From: an uncultured Clostridia bacterium
GTDB lineage: Bacteria; Bacillota; Clostridia; UMGS1883
DNA length: 64,000 nt
Direction: 5' to 3'
Assembly (NCBI GenBank): GCA_947626145.1
Contig: CANQRB010000007.1
Coordinates: 61,468-125,467, forward strand
Part shown: positions 37,501 through 45,434 of the stretch, piece by piece
How positions within the stretch are numbered: position 1 is the stretch's first letter
How the letters are laid out: each line of letters starts with the position of its first letter
Made by a program: the position numbers and the translations under genes
Notes under the pieces: generated by a model
Databases searched by the model: none
Told to the model about the DNA's origin: nothing
The model's input: only the letters and a program-made list of their open reading frames with translations

Positions 37501-37564
37501 TTCGGCGGCGATAAAATCGCCACCGAAACGTTGAATGACGGCGCTGTGCGCCTTATTGAATATA

Positions 37565-37712
37565 ATAGTGGTACGCATGACCTACCCCGATATTATTTCG
37601 AGAATAATTCGGGGCTTAGAAAAAACGTAAGGATGAGATGCCACTATGAAAACTTAATAATGTTTAATCAGTATCAAAACGCCCCTGAAACCGTATAGGT
37701 TTCAGGGGTCAT
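37565..37712 (+). ncRNA. Candidate structured RNA with downstream terminator
   Basis: ATAGTGG (37565) and CCACTAT (37641-37647) close an outer stem. CCCCGA..ATTATT and AATAAT..CGGGG form an inner stem. At 37682-37706 CCCCTGAAACC pairs with GGTTTCAGGGG, followed by TCATTTTTT. The layout resembles a riboswitch aptamer plus expression platform ahead of the truncated YkgJ gene. However, a TATAAT overlaps the outer stem and I cannot name a class. Confidence 0.35.
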
Positions 37713-37735
37713 TTTTTATGAAAGGAAGGAATGAG

Positions 37736-37951
37736 ATGGACAACAGACTGAAAGAGATTGCAGATAATCTCGAAAAAATGAAAATCAAACCGGATGACAG
37801 CTTCAGCTTTGGATGTACTATGTGCGGCAAATGCTGCATCAACAGGGAGGATATTTTACTCAATCCCAAGGATATGTATAATATCGCTAAGAAGCTAAAC
37901 ACCACACCCAAGGAGGTAGCCGGAGAGTACTGCGACGCATATAAAAGATAA
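37736..37951 (+). pseudogene. YkgJ-family cysteine-cluster protein, N-terminal fragment
   Basis: The frame starts MDNRLKEIADNLEKMKIKPD behind AAGGAAGG and shows the family's metal-binding start FGCTMCGKCCINREDILLNP. It stops after EVAGEYCDAYKR, only 71 residues, where relatives continue for 100 or more with further cysteines. The stop lies two bases from the end of the convergent hsdS gene, so the 3' part was probably lost when the restriction-modification genes arrived. Confidence 0.75.
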
Positions 37952-37952
37952 A

Positions 37953-39062
37953 TTATTTAATAATTTTCTTTGCGGCCTTGATTCGTTTGTCAGTATAAAG
38001 TACAACGTCTTTGATCACAAGCTTTTGAACAGCGGAAATCAATGTTTCCATTGTTTCGTAATCCGGTTTGCCGTTTTTTGATGGAAGTGACATTAGGAAA
38101 TTCGTGTTACGTGAACTCCTTAGCTTTTTACCATAAGAATATTTCCCAGCCAAAGATTTTTGGATTGCAGCAGTGAAAAAAAGCATTGTATTTGATACAT
38201 ATTCAATTTTGTCATTCCAGTAAACACCTGTGTCATCTCCGGCTCCGAAAGCATAGCCTCTGTAAAATGCATTCCCAAATATATCTACTGTTATTGAGTT
38301 TGCAGGAAAGGAAGCTACAGGATTTGAAATAAAGTTAACAACGCCTGTATTGGTTGTTCCTGACATAACAAAAGGTATATTTCCTTTCATTTGATCGCCT
38401 TTTTTTAGTCGCTGACCTTGTTCTATTCTGTTAAATATATCTTTGTATTTGTATTCGCCCCACTTAACTATATCAAGTTTTACATCGTTTAAAACTTTCT
38501 CTTCATCTTCGGACAATTCATAATTGTCCAGTCCGCTTACTATTAGGTAAGCGGACAGCTCCGCTACACGCTCCTCTTCCAGCTCCGCTACACGCTCCTC
38601 TTCCAGCTCCGCTACACGCTCCTCTTCCAGCTCCGCTACACGCTCCTCTTCCAGCTCCGCTACAAAGGACTCCATAAAGTTAAAGTCGATCTCATTGTCT
38701 TTTATTGGGAGTTGTATCGTGAATGTTTTTATTTTCTCCCACGAACACATATTTTCATACCCAAATTGTCTGTTGATATATCGAAAGGAGCTTGCTAAAA
38801 ATAAACCTTGATTATCAGTTATAAAAAATTTAGGGACTAACGAAAAAACTCTTGCGTGAGTAACCATTTTATATTTAAATTGCCGATAAAAAGCATTCCC
38901 AAACATATCAACAGTTATTGTTCGCTCATTAAAAATTTTAGCCTTAATATTGGTTCTTCCTAAAATTCCGTTGTTAGTCAATCCCGCAGTTATAACATAC
39001 TCACCTTTGTCATTTATATGTTTTTTCTGTATGTCAAAATCGCCATTTGCGCCTTCAAACAA
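37953..39062 (-). CDS. hsdS: Type I restriction-modification specificity subunit HsdS
   Basis: HsdS sets the DNA sequence recognised by a type I system. The product of about 370 residues has two target-recognition halves with parallel text (TITVDMFGNAFYRQF and SITVDIFGNAFYRGY). Helices join them, and the first contains an 8-residue repeat VAELEEER about 4.5 times. The first canonical start is TTG 39062. The matching protein text (LNEKLKNVEWGEFKLGDLFE) continues upstream to about 39120 without ATG, GTG or TTG, where ATA overlaps the HsdM stop, so the true start is uncertain. No hsdR is present. AT-rich composition fits horizontal transfer. Confidence 0.82.
   Translation of the reverse strand: MFEGANGDFDIQKKHINDKGEYVITAGLTNNGILGRTNIKAKIFNERTITVDMFGNAFYRQFKYKMVTHARVFSLVPKFFITDNQGLFLASSFRYINRQFGYENMCSWEKIKTFTIQLPIKDNEIDFNFMESFVAELEEERVAELEEERVAELEEERVAELEEERVAELSAYLIVSGLDNYELSEDEEKVLNDVKLDIVKWGEYKYKDIFNRIEQGQRLKKGDQMKGNIPFVMSGTTNTGVVNFISNPVASFPANSITVDIFGNAFYRGYAFGAGDDTGVYWNDKIEYVSNTMLFFTAAIQKSLAGKYSYGKKLRSSRNTNFLMSLPSKNGKPDYETMETLISAVQKLVIKDVVLYTDKRIKAAKKIIK
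38557..38664. repeat. 24-bp tandem repeat array inside hsdS
   Basis: Four perfect 24-bp units (38557, 38581, 38605, 38629) and a half unit encode VAELEEER repeats between the two recognition domains. Unit length keeps the frame, so copy-number change would lengthen or shorten the helical spacer. Confidence 0.9.
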
Positions 39063-39121
39063 ATCCCCAAGTTTAAATTCGCCCCACTCAACATTCTTTA
39101 ACTTTTCGTTGAGTGAGGCGT

Positions 39122-40852
39122 CTATTTTCCCAGGCGGTCGTCCTCGCTGCTCTGATTTTTTAAAAGGTTAGAAACCTCCCACGCAAGGTAATCGCTGACC
39201 GTCTTTTTGAAATCCTCTAAAGTCGGCTTTGTGTCAATAGGCGCCGATTGATTCCAGTCCGCGCCGTTTTCGGGATCAACGGCGCCCTCATAATATTCTT
39301 TTTCGGTATAGTAGTGAAGCTTGCTCTTTCCAAATCGAACAAGGTCGACCAATTCTGCGTAGCGTTCTTTGGCGTGATCGGTGTCTCTCAGATTTACACG
39401 GGCTTTCTTGCGGTTTGGCCTTGTGTAGCCGTCAACAGAGAAATCAATAAATTTGACCGTATCGTCTTTTTTGTGCGCTTCTCCAATACGGAACACATAC
39501 ACGTTGGTCTGCACGCTGGATTTGCCAAGGAACAGGTCGATGGGCATTTTAATACTGGCAAGAAGCGTGCTGTGCTTTAAAATACGTTTATTATATTCAA
39601 CTGCTTTTCCGCTTCCGGCGGAATTTTGAATAATGATTGCAGCGTAGCCTTTGCTCATCATGGAAAGTGCCTTTTCAACAAAAACCATACCGTTGCCGGG
39701 CGCAGAGTATGGCGGATTCAATACAAATGCGTTGGCGGGAAACTTTTCATCGGTTTTCCCAAAACCATAATTGCCGTCAAATTCTTTCAGCGAGTCAGTA
39801 TTGATAATGTTGGAACTACCATCACCCATTAATATCATGTTAAGTACGGCGAGCATATAGACATCGGGGAGAATTTCCAATCCCAAAAGTTGATTTGCCT
39901 TGATCTCTGCAGATTTAATTGCTAATTTATCGGGAGATTTGATTTTTTCCTTTGCGTCATTGAGCATTTCGTTCATCGATGCGACAAGCAGACCGGCAGA
40001 GCCGGTTGCAAAGTCCCATACATAAGAATCCATATCCACTCTTGCTAATTTTGCCAAAAGCGTGGCAACATAAAAAGGCGTCAAAACAACATCGTTGAGT
40101 TTGTCTTGCGAAAAGCCGAGCCAGTTATACATTTCGTTGAACAGCTTGCCGGTAAAATCGGTACTCAAGCCGATTTTGTAATAAATTCCGAGTTCGTCAA
40201 TAATTTTGGTAAAAACTCGCTTTAGTTGACTTTCACCATTTTCGACTTTGTTTATGTTTTCAGCTGTAAGAGTGTTTTGAAGTGTTCTGACGATTAGTTC
40301 GCGTTTGCCTTGCGGTAGCTTCTTCTCGTTCAAATAAGCAACAATCTTTCTCAGTATAATATCGCCGTCGAGATTTCCCGTTTCGGTGGATGATTTCAAT
40401 TCAGACTTTTCAAGCGCGGAAACCTTTCCCGGTATGCCTAACGTAGCAATAATGGAAGCCGCCACAAGATAAACCCTGTCTCTTTCGCTCAAACCCTTTT
40501 CATTTTGGTAAATGTCGTTATTTAGTTTTACAAGGCTTGCATTGATTTCCTGATCACGTCGTTCTCTAAGTTTTTCAATTTCTTCCGGCGAAAGTTGAAG
40601 AAGCTTCACTTTTTCAATAAAAGCGTCAAAATGGCTCTCTTTTAGAAAAGAAAAGTCGGTGAAGTCATCAATTTTTTGGCCTATGCCAAAATTACTCTTG
40701 GAAACATAGTATACGCCAATTTCATATTTGAGTTCTTCAAAGTCATCCTTGTATCCTGTCATGCCTATAGCGATAATATCGGTATAGCTGGTATAATGTA
40801 AAAGGGCGTTGGCATAGTGAACTGCGCCATTTACAGCAGTTGAACTGAGCAT
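39122..40852 (-). CDS. hsdM: Type I N-6 adenine DNA methyltransferase subunit (HsdM-like)
   Basis: The 576-residue product methylates adenine with S-adenosylmethionine together with HsdS. Visible are the SAM-binding motif VWDFATGSAGLLVASMNEM and the catalytic NPPY in AFVLNPPYSAPGNGMVF. The C-terminus ends in charged helices that join HsdS. The first 70 residues (HYANALLHYTSYTDIIAIGM, YEIGVYYVSKSNFGIGQK) resemble the end of an HsdR_N-type nuclease domain, suggesting that the N-terminal part of a longer protein is lost. It starts at ATG 40852 behind AGAGGGG and has its own promoter. Confidence 0.83.
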   Translation of the reverse strand: MLSSTAVNGAVHYANALLHYTSYTDIIAIGMTGYKDDFEELKYEIGVYYVSKSNFGIGQKIDDFTDFSFLKESHFDAFIEKVKLLQLSPEEIEKLRERRDQEINASLVKLNNDIYQNEKGLSERDRVYLVAASIIATLGIPGKVSALEKSELKSSTETGNLDGDIILRKIVAYLNEKKLPQGKRELIVRTLQNTLTAENINKVENGESQLKRVFTKIIDELGIYYKIGLSTDFTGKLFNEMYNWLGFSQDKLNDVVLTPFYVATLLAKLARVDMDSYVWDFATGSAGLLVASMNEMLNDAKEKIKSPDKLAIKSAEIKANQLLGLEILPDVYMLAVLNMILMGDGSSNIINTDSLKEFDGNYGFGKTDEKFPANAFVLNPPYSAPGNGMVFVEKALSMMSKGYAAIIIQNSAGSGKAVEYNKRILKHSTLLASIKMPIDLFLGKSSVQTNVYVFRIGEAHKKDDTVKFIDFSVDGYTRPNRKKARVNLRDTDHAKERYAELVDLVRFGKSKLHYYTEKEYYEGAVDPENGADWNQSAPIDTKPTLEDFKKTVSDYLAWEVSNLLKNQSSEDDRLGK

Positions 40853-40881
40853 ATGTACATTTTTATCCCCTCTTGGTATTA

Positions 40882-40918
40882 TTATGTCACATATTGTATA
40901 CAGATGTCAATACGTATT
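40882..40918 (-). promoter_or_regulatory. Promoter and palindromic operator of the hsdM gene
   Basis: On the minus strand CAATACGTATTG, a perfect 12-bp palindrome, covers the start of TTGACA; a CATAAT-type -10 lies 18 bases on. AGATGT flanks the palindrome on both sides as a direct repeat. The layout fits a repressor site. Confidence 0.45.
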
Positions 40919-41110
40919 GAGATGTATATTGCTTAGTTTTTATGATAAACTTTCACGGTTTTTATCGTAACCCTGTAACCGAAAGCTTTATCGGCGCTTC
41001 TGTTTTGAAAACTTGTCATACACTTTTTCTCCATAATAATATGGGACGTTTTTCGAGATATTTTTTGAGGCGCTCTCGAAGAAATTTTTGAATGGATCGA
41101 GTTCCAGCAC

Positions 41111-42518
41111 ATGATCTCAGATATAAAGGCAGGCGACATTGATATTGATGCCGTGATAGTACGCAAGCTGGACTGTTTTGCCCGTAACCGTTATGATGCG
41201 GCTGTTTATCGAGATTTTCTCGCTAAAAGAGGGATAAAGCTAATTTCGGTAACGGAGAATCTGCAAGATAACCCCGAGAGCGTTATTTTACAGTCGGTTA
41301 TAGAAGGCATGAACGAATACTATGTCCTGAATCTCAAGCGAGAGGTTCGCAAGGGTCTCAAGGAAAATGCCCTTAAGGCCATTCATACCGGCGGTGCGCC
41401 TCATCTCGGCTATGATGTTGACCCGGAAACCAAGAAGCTGGTAATAAACCCCACCGAGGCTGAGGCGGTAAAACTGATCTTTAAAATGTATTAACAACGG
41501 CTGCGGTTATACCGAAATCATCGACCGGCTTAACGCCGGGGGTTACAAGACCAAGCGGGGTCAGAGCTTTGTTAAAAACAGTATCAATTCCATTTTGAAG
41601 AATGAGAAGTACACGGGGCTTTATACTTACAACCTTGTGTCGCCCAAGTATGACGGCAGCGGCAAGGTCAAGCGGTATGCCCGTGCCGAAGGCGACAATC
41701 TTATCCAGATACCGAATGCGGTTCCGGCAATTATCGATAAAACAATGTTTGGTGAAATCCAGACTCGCATGGCCGCTCGCAGACATAAGGCCGGAACCTT
41801 TAACGCCAAGGAGAACTACCTCCTTTCCGGTAAAATCTTCTGCGGCGAGTGCGGAGCCCCCTATACCGGTAACAAGCGTAAGGCCAGCGGCAACCACCCC
41901 CTTTACATATCCTATCGCTGCTCCAAGCGCAACGGCAAGAACAAGTTCTGTAAAAATACCGAAGTTCGCAAGGAATGTGTCGAGAGCATCGTTTTAAGCA
42001 AGATATCCTCGGTAATATTCAATGATGCACTTATCCCGAAGCTTTATGAACGGATAAATGCTTATGCGGCCGAAAGGGAAAGCAGCACTCACTCCCAAAA
42101 GCTGAGGATAGAAGCCCAGCTAAAAGAACTAAACCGGCAAATAGACAATCTGGTTTCAGTGATTGCAAAAACCGGCTCTCAGGCGGTGCTGGACAGGCTT
42201 AACAGCCACGAAAAGGAAAAGGCTCTGTTGGATAACGAACTGGGCCGGATAAATCGGGAGCTGCGGAAAAAGCACATTTCCAGGAACACCATGAAAATTC
42301 TTTTTGGCCGGGCAAAGAGCCTGTTTGCCGCGGGAACGTTCGATTCTGAAAAGCAGCTTATCGACCTCTTTGTCGAGAAGGTGGACGTGTACCGGGGCAA
42401 AATCGTGATAAAATTGAATATCCTCCCTGACGGAGATCCGCCAAAGGCCCACAAGGACAAAAATCCCTGTGAGCCTTTTGTGTTTAAGTATGAGGTGGAT
42501 TTGCGGCGAGAAAGTTAA
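41111..42518 (+). pseudogene. Large serine recombinase, N-terminally truncated and frameshifted
   Basis: The first frame (41111-41494) starts in the middle of the catalytic domain (FQHMISDIKAGDIDIDAVIV) and stops at FKMY. One extra T in GTATTAAC near 41490 explains the break, because the next frame continues NNGCGYTEIIDRLNAGGY to 42518. It includes the zinc ribbon (CGECGAPYTGNKRK, YRCSKRNGKNKFCKN) and the coiled-coil tail. The catalytic Ser region is missing. The usual LDRFARN motif reads LDCFARN, so a conserved Arg is also lost. It was probably the integrase of the island at 35-42 kb and cannot act now. Confidence 0.88.
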
Positions 42519-42550
42519 AGCCCACAGCGGGGAGCTGTGGGTTTCTTTTT
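42516..42550 (+). terminator. Terminator after the recombinase remnant
   Basis: AGCCCACAGC pairs with GCTGTGGGTT, followed by TCTTTTTTC. Confidence 0.75.
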
Positions 42551-42982
42551 TCACATCGGTTCAACATTCATTTCTTCACAGAACAGTCCGTAAATATATA
42601 GAGCGGACTGCCCGTAAAGGCCGGTCTCGTCATTTGAGAAGTTTTCTCCAGTGGCGGAGGTGTAGAATTTGTCAAGGGCGGTTTCCTCATCCCAACCGAA
42701 GCGTTTGTATATCATTTCTAGGATGTTTGGAAGTAAAATCGTCCTAACGGCGGCATGGGACGGTGTATCCTTGGCGTTATGCTCAAGGTTTTTCTCTCCC
42801 AAATAATCTTCGCAAAAGCTGACCATATATTCCATTCCCATGCCGTGCAGATCCTCATAGTCCGAGCGGAGCAAGTCAAGAAGTCCTTCGTCCTTGAACT
42901 GGCGGTACACCTGACAGCTTTCCCTGTTTTTCTTGTCGGCATAATTTTCTATGCAAAAAATTTCAAATGACAGTTTGCTCAT
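42551..42982 (-). CDS. DUF3791-like protein
   Basis: The 143-residue product starts at ATG 42982 (MSKLSFEIFCIENYADKKNR). The first 65 residues match the pattern of DUF3791 (YEDLHGMGMEYMVSFCEDYL). A second half (AVRTILLPNILEMIYKRFGW, DETGLYGQSALYIYGLFCEE) is common in gut Clostridia. DUF3791 proteins often accompany DUF3990 and toxin-like genes, but no partner is seen here. Function is unknown. Confidence 0.65.
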   Translation of the reverse strand: MSKLSFEIFCIENYADKKNRESCQVYRQFKDEGLLDLLRSDYEDLHGMGMEYMVSFCEDYLGEKNLEHNAKDTPSHAAVRTILLPNILEMIYKRFGWDEETALDKFYTSATGENFSNDETGLYGQSALYIYGLFCEEMNVEPM

Positions 42983-43090
42983 GATAGGAACACCTCGGCT
43001 TTTGTGTGGCAATATTTATTCTGTTCCAAATAACAAAAAACCCAAGCCCTCTGGCTTGGGTTCTGCCAATCCCTCGCGCGAGAGACTGAA

Positions 43091-43102
43091 TGGCGGAGAA
43101 GG
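43091..43102. other. Possible attachment-site core, left (tRNA-Ser-like 3' fragment)
   Basis: TGGCGGAGAAGG stands here and again at 49338-49349. On the minus strand it reads as a tRNA 3' end with T-loop text ATTCGAATC and CCTTCTCCGCCA. The full tRNA is absent, so this may be an attachment remnant. Confidence 0.35.
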
Positions 43103-43340
43103 AGAGATTCGAATTATACGAAGCAAAACATTTCAGTACAATTCCGATAAAACCTCAATCCGCTAAAACCGCTTTATACCGGGCTTTTTTGAAAATATGA
43201 TAAAATATGTTCAATCGTCTTTGGGGTAAAAGTTGGGGTCAAATTTGCGCCCGTTGGGGTCAAAATTGGGGTCAATTCCGAGGCCGTGAACAGTTCGATT
43301 TTTTCGAGCGGTTCACACCACGGGCAACCGGCACAATTTA

Positions 43341-43369
43341 ATTATACTCCGCCCGCTGTCAGAAGTCAA
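43341..43369 (-). promoter_or_regulatory. Consensus sigma-A promoter, copy 1 of a repeated sequence
   Basis: TTGACT, 17 bp (with GACAGCGGGCGGAG) and TATAAT on the minus strand. About 45 bases around it recur at 45784-45832. It could serve the gene ending at 42551, 360 bases away. Confidence 0.6.
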
Positions 43370-43605
43370 GAGGTTTTTGGAAAAGCAGACACACCCCCTC
43401 AAACACTCCAGAATGGCCTATAAGCGATTTTTATGCTTTAGACATAAAACTACACACTCCGAGAGAGAAAAAACTTGACAGCGGGGCCGCTGTGCGTTCA
43501 GAAGGCCAAGAGCGGGGCATTGTCTCGCGCGCGTTATCGTGTGAGCTTAAATGGCGTCCTTGAGGATATACAAAAGCGGTCAGTCCGAAAGCCGGCCGCT
43601 CTGTG

Positions 43606-43809
43606 TCAGTCCCAGTTTATATCCTCGAAGCTCACGGTCTCGGGGTCATTTTCGGCTTCCTCAAGCCGTGCCCGCTCCGCCGGGGTCAGCTTGGTAAAGT
43701 CCGGGTCCCATGCAAGCACCAGCTTTTTAACCAGCTCATAGGCAAGATTTACGTCGCTGTCCGGAAGCACGTCGAGCATTTCAGCTATTTCCGCTGTCTT
43801 TGCAGTCAT
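43606..43809 (-). CDS. Antitoxin-like protein of a toxin-first pair
   Basis: The 67-residue acidic protein (MTAKTAEIAEMLDVLPDSDV, then KLTPAERARLEEAENDPETV) starts 11 bases after the RelE-type toxin gene behind GAGGTG. The YELVKKLVLAWDPDFTKL segment and acidic C-terminus resemble short antitoxins that wrap a RelE/HigB toxin. The toxin is frameshifted, so the pair is probably not functional as toxin-antitoxin. Confidence 0.65.
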   Translation of the reverse strand: MTAKTAEIAEMLDVLPDSDVNLAYELVKKLVLAWDPDFTKLTPAERARLEEAENDPETVSFEDINWD

Positions 43810-43819
43810 TTTTCACACC

Positions 43820-44079
43820 TCACTTATAAATATCTCCTCTGGGGCCTATATCAAGTATGAGCAGAATTTCAAGACTGCCGTCATCCTCAAATCTGAATAA
43901 TACTCTGTATTGCCTACCCTTAGCCTCATAGTACCGTCTTTACCTCCCTCCATGGGCTTTATATCGCCCTCGGGAGTTTTTTTCGTCAAGCCCTCTATAG
44001 CTGCCTTTATACGTTCTTTTGTCGGTCTGTCCATGGAGTTAAGAGCCTTGACAGCGGGCTTTTTAAATTCTATTTTCAT
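43820..44079 (-). pseudogene. RelE/ParE-type toxin with one-base frameshift
   Basis: From ATG 44079 the frame reads MKIEFKKPAVKALNSMDRPT, then AIEGLTKKTPEGDIKPM and GGKDGTMRLRVG. After GGCAATAC it changes frame; one base further the family's end appears, YRVLFRFEDDGSLEILLILD and IGPRGDIYK, stopping at 43820. A single lost A explains the break. The toxin-before-antitoxin order resembles higBA loci. Confidence 0.8.
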
Positions 44080-44142
44080 CGGCGTCATCTCCCTATATCC
44101 CGGTATAAGCTTAAGCGGCAATATCCCGAAAGCCCGCTGTCC

Positions 44143-44430
44143 CTATGCCGCATATATGGGCACCGTCCTTTCGGGGGATATGAGAGCGCCGGGGGCGATG
44201 GGCGCGTGGATAATGTCAACCTCGGTATTCAAAATGTCCTCGAGCATGAGCCGGAGCTGCGAAAGCACAATAAGCGATACGGCGGGAGTGTCGAACTCCA
44301 CAAGCAGATCGACGTCGCTCCGCTCACCGGCCCGCCCTTCGGCATAAGAGCCGAACAGCTCCACGGACTTTATGGGAAATTCCAATGCCGCAATCCTGGC
44401 GGCGTCTGTTATCTGTTCCAGCGTCAGCAT
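44143..44430 (-). CDS. MNT-type nucleotidyltransferase (antitoxin-like)
   Basis: The 95-residue protein starts at ATG 44430 behind GGAG. It carries the minimal nucleotidyltransferase signature ELFGSYAEGRAGERSDVDLL (GS-x10-DxD). Such proteins pair with HEPN toxins and can AMPylate them. No HEPN partner gene follows, so this may be an orphan left from a pair. Confidence 0.8.
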   Translation of the reverse strand: MLTLEQITDAARIAALEFPIKSVELFGSYAEGRAGERSDVDLLVEFDTPAVSLIVLSQLRLMLEDILNTEVDIIHAPIAPGALISPERTVPIYAA

Positions 44431-44475
44431 ATACTCACTCCGTTTCGTCAAGGTTTAGTCTTTGTCATGTCGGCC

Positions 44476-44748
44476 TTAAAACAAGTCCGAGTGGGTGCCG
44501 GTTCTTGTCAGGTACAAAATCAAATCCTCGTCCACGATCTCATAAATCAACAGCCAATCCGCCGCGATATGGCACTCCCGACAGCCGGTAAAATTGCCGG
44601 ACAAGGCGTGGTCTCTGTTCTTATCGGGTAACTGTTCTCCCGCCGCCAGCGTCTTAATTACCTCCGTCAGAAGAGAAAGGTCATACCCCCGCTTTTGAAT
44701 ACGCTTTAAGTCTTTTTGAAATTTTGAGGTCGGTTTTATTGCATACAT
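44476..44748 (-). CDS. yafQ: YafQ-type mRNA interferase toxin
   Basis: The 90-residue protein (MYAIKPTSKFQKDLKRIQKR, RDHALSGNFTGCRECHIAAD, DLILYLTRTGTHSDLF) has the RelE fold text of YafQ, including the conserved C-terminal His in GTHSDLF. Its ATG overlaps the antitoxin stop by one base. YafQ cuts mRNA on the ribosome and is neutralised by DinJ. Confidence 0.88.
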   Translation of the reverse strand: MYAIKPTSKFQKDLKRIQKRGYDLSLLTEVIKTLAAGEQLPDKNRDHALSGNFTGCRECHIAADWLLIYEIVDEDLILYLTRTGTHSDLF

Positions 44749-45026
44749 CAGGCGAGCAGCTCCCTCATCATTTCGTCAACATCGGTATACGTCTTACCGA
44801 GAGCCGGATTTTCCTTCATCTGCTGAACCTCGCGAATTGCCTCCTGTGTCTCCTCGTTTGGCTCGTCGAGAGTAACGGCAAAGGGCAAGCCCCTGCATAC
44901 AAGCGCCTGACGGAAGAAAAGCCCGGTCGCCGTGCTTAAGTCAAGTCCCAGCTCCTCAAACAGAGCGGCGGCCTTAGCCTGAAGCTCCGGCTCAATGGCG
45001 ATAGTCAAGTTTTCTTTAACGTTCAT
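44748..45026 (-). CDS. dinJ: DinJ/RelB-type antitoxin
   Basis: The 92-residue protein has the RelB/DinJ ribbon-helix-helix start (NLTIAIEPELQAKAAALFEE, LGLDLSTATGLFFRQAL) and an acidic C-terminus that should wrap YafQ. It is directly coupled to yafQ. Confidence 0.88.
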   Translation of the reverse strand: MNVKENLTIAIEPELQAKAAALFEELGLDLSTATGLFFRQALVCRGLPFAVTLDEPNEETQEAIREVQQMKENPALGKTYTDVDEMMRELLA

Positions 45027-45040
45027 AATATCTCACTCCC

Positions 45041-45238
45041 TCACAGCTCTATCTTTTCGCCCGTGTCGGCCTCGTACTGGGCCTGTATGGCGTCTTTTAT
45101 ATAGCCGTTGATACTTTTCCCTTTGTCCACAGCGGCGGCCTGTATGGCCTCCTTGCGGCCTTTTAAGACGGTCAGGTTGATACGGTCATATGCTTTCGAG
45201 TTGTATCTGTTTTTTGCCGCCGTTGATACTTTTCCCAT
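45041..45238 (-). CDS. Arc-like ribbon-helix-helix protein
   Basis: The 65-residue protein starts at ATG 45238 behind AGGAGG. The text AYDRINLTVLKGRKEAIQAA and KGKSINGYIKDAIQAQYEAD is an Arc/MetJ-type DNA-binding fold. It heads the run dinJ-yafQ. Three TATACTTGCGCAA-type repeats in the divergent promoter just upstream are the probable autoregulatory site. Confidence 0.75.
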   Translation of the reverse strand: MGKVSTAAKNRYNSKAYDRINLTVLKGRKEAIQAAAVDKGKSINGYIKDAIQAQYEADTGEKIEL

Positions 45239-45278
45239 GATATACCTCCTAAAATAATACTTTTCCACCTCTAACAGT

Positions 45279-45384
45279 ATTATAACACAAAAACAATAGT
45301 TGCACAAGTATAAAAGTGCACAAATATACTTGCGTAAGTTTGTATATCTTGCATATTGATATACTTGCGCAACTATGTTATAAT
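45279..45384. promoter_or_regulatory. Divergent promoters with three TATACTTGYGCAA operator repeats
   Basis: Minus strand: TTGTGC (45302-45307), 17 bp, TATAAT (45279-45284). Plus strand: TTGATA (45356-45361), 17 bp, TATAAT (45379-45384). GTTGCACAAGTATA (45299-45312) and TATACTTGCGCAAC (45360-45373) are mirror copies covering the two promoters, and TATACTTGCGTAAG (45325-45338) lies between. Confidence 0.75.
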
Positions 45385-45434
45385 AATCTCAGAGGTTGAG
45401 GAAAGCAACCGGAAAACGAAAGGAGAAAAACATC

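Larger units (their letters stand above)
37145..37735. other. Long gene-free stretch with repeats and structured segments
   Basis: The 590 bases hold no convincing gene. GTGACAAA occurs three times between 37213 and 37275 around an AAATCCC/GGGATTT dyad. A perfect 16-bp hairpin lies at 37453-37500. A structured segment and terminator lie at 37565-37712. The first group could be iterons or regulator sites of the mobile element. Confidence 0.5.
42983..43605. other. Gene-free stretch at the possible left end of the second element
   Basis: It holds a terminator (AACCCAAGCC/GGCTTGGGTT, 43031-43053) and a tRNA-Ser-like 3' fragment on the minus strand (43091-43115). GGGGTCAAA repeats (43220-43275) like those near 49.26 kb follow, then a consensus minus-strand promoter (43341-43369) and a GACAGCGG/CCGCTGT palindrome at about 43477. 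No gene is credible. Confidence 0.55.

Noticed and set aside
38557..38664. 24-bp perfect repeats as a CRISPR array
   Set aside because: Units are contiguous without spacers and code for VAELEEER within hsdS.
43080..43125. Complete tRNA-Ser gene on the minus strand
   Set aside because: Only the T-loop and 3' acceptor text is present; no D-arm, anticodon arm or 5' acceptor strand is found.
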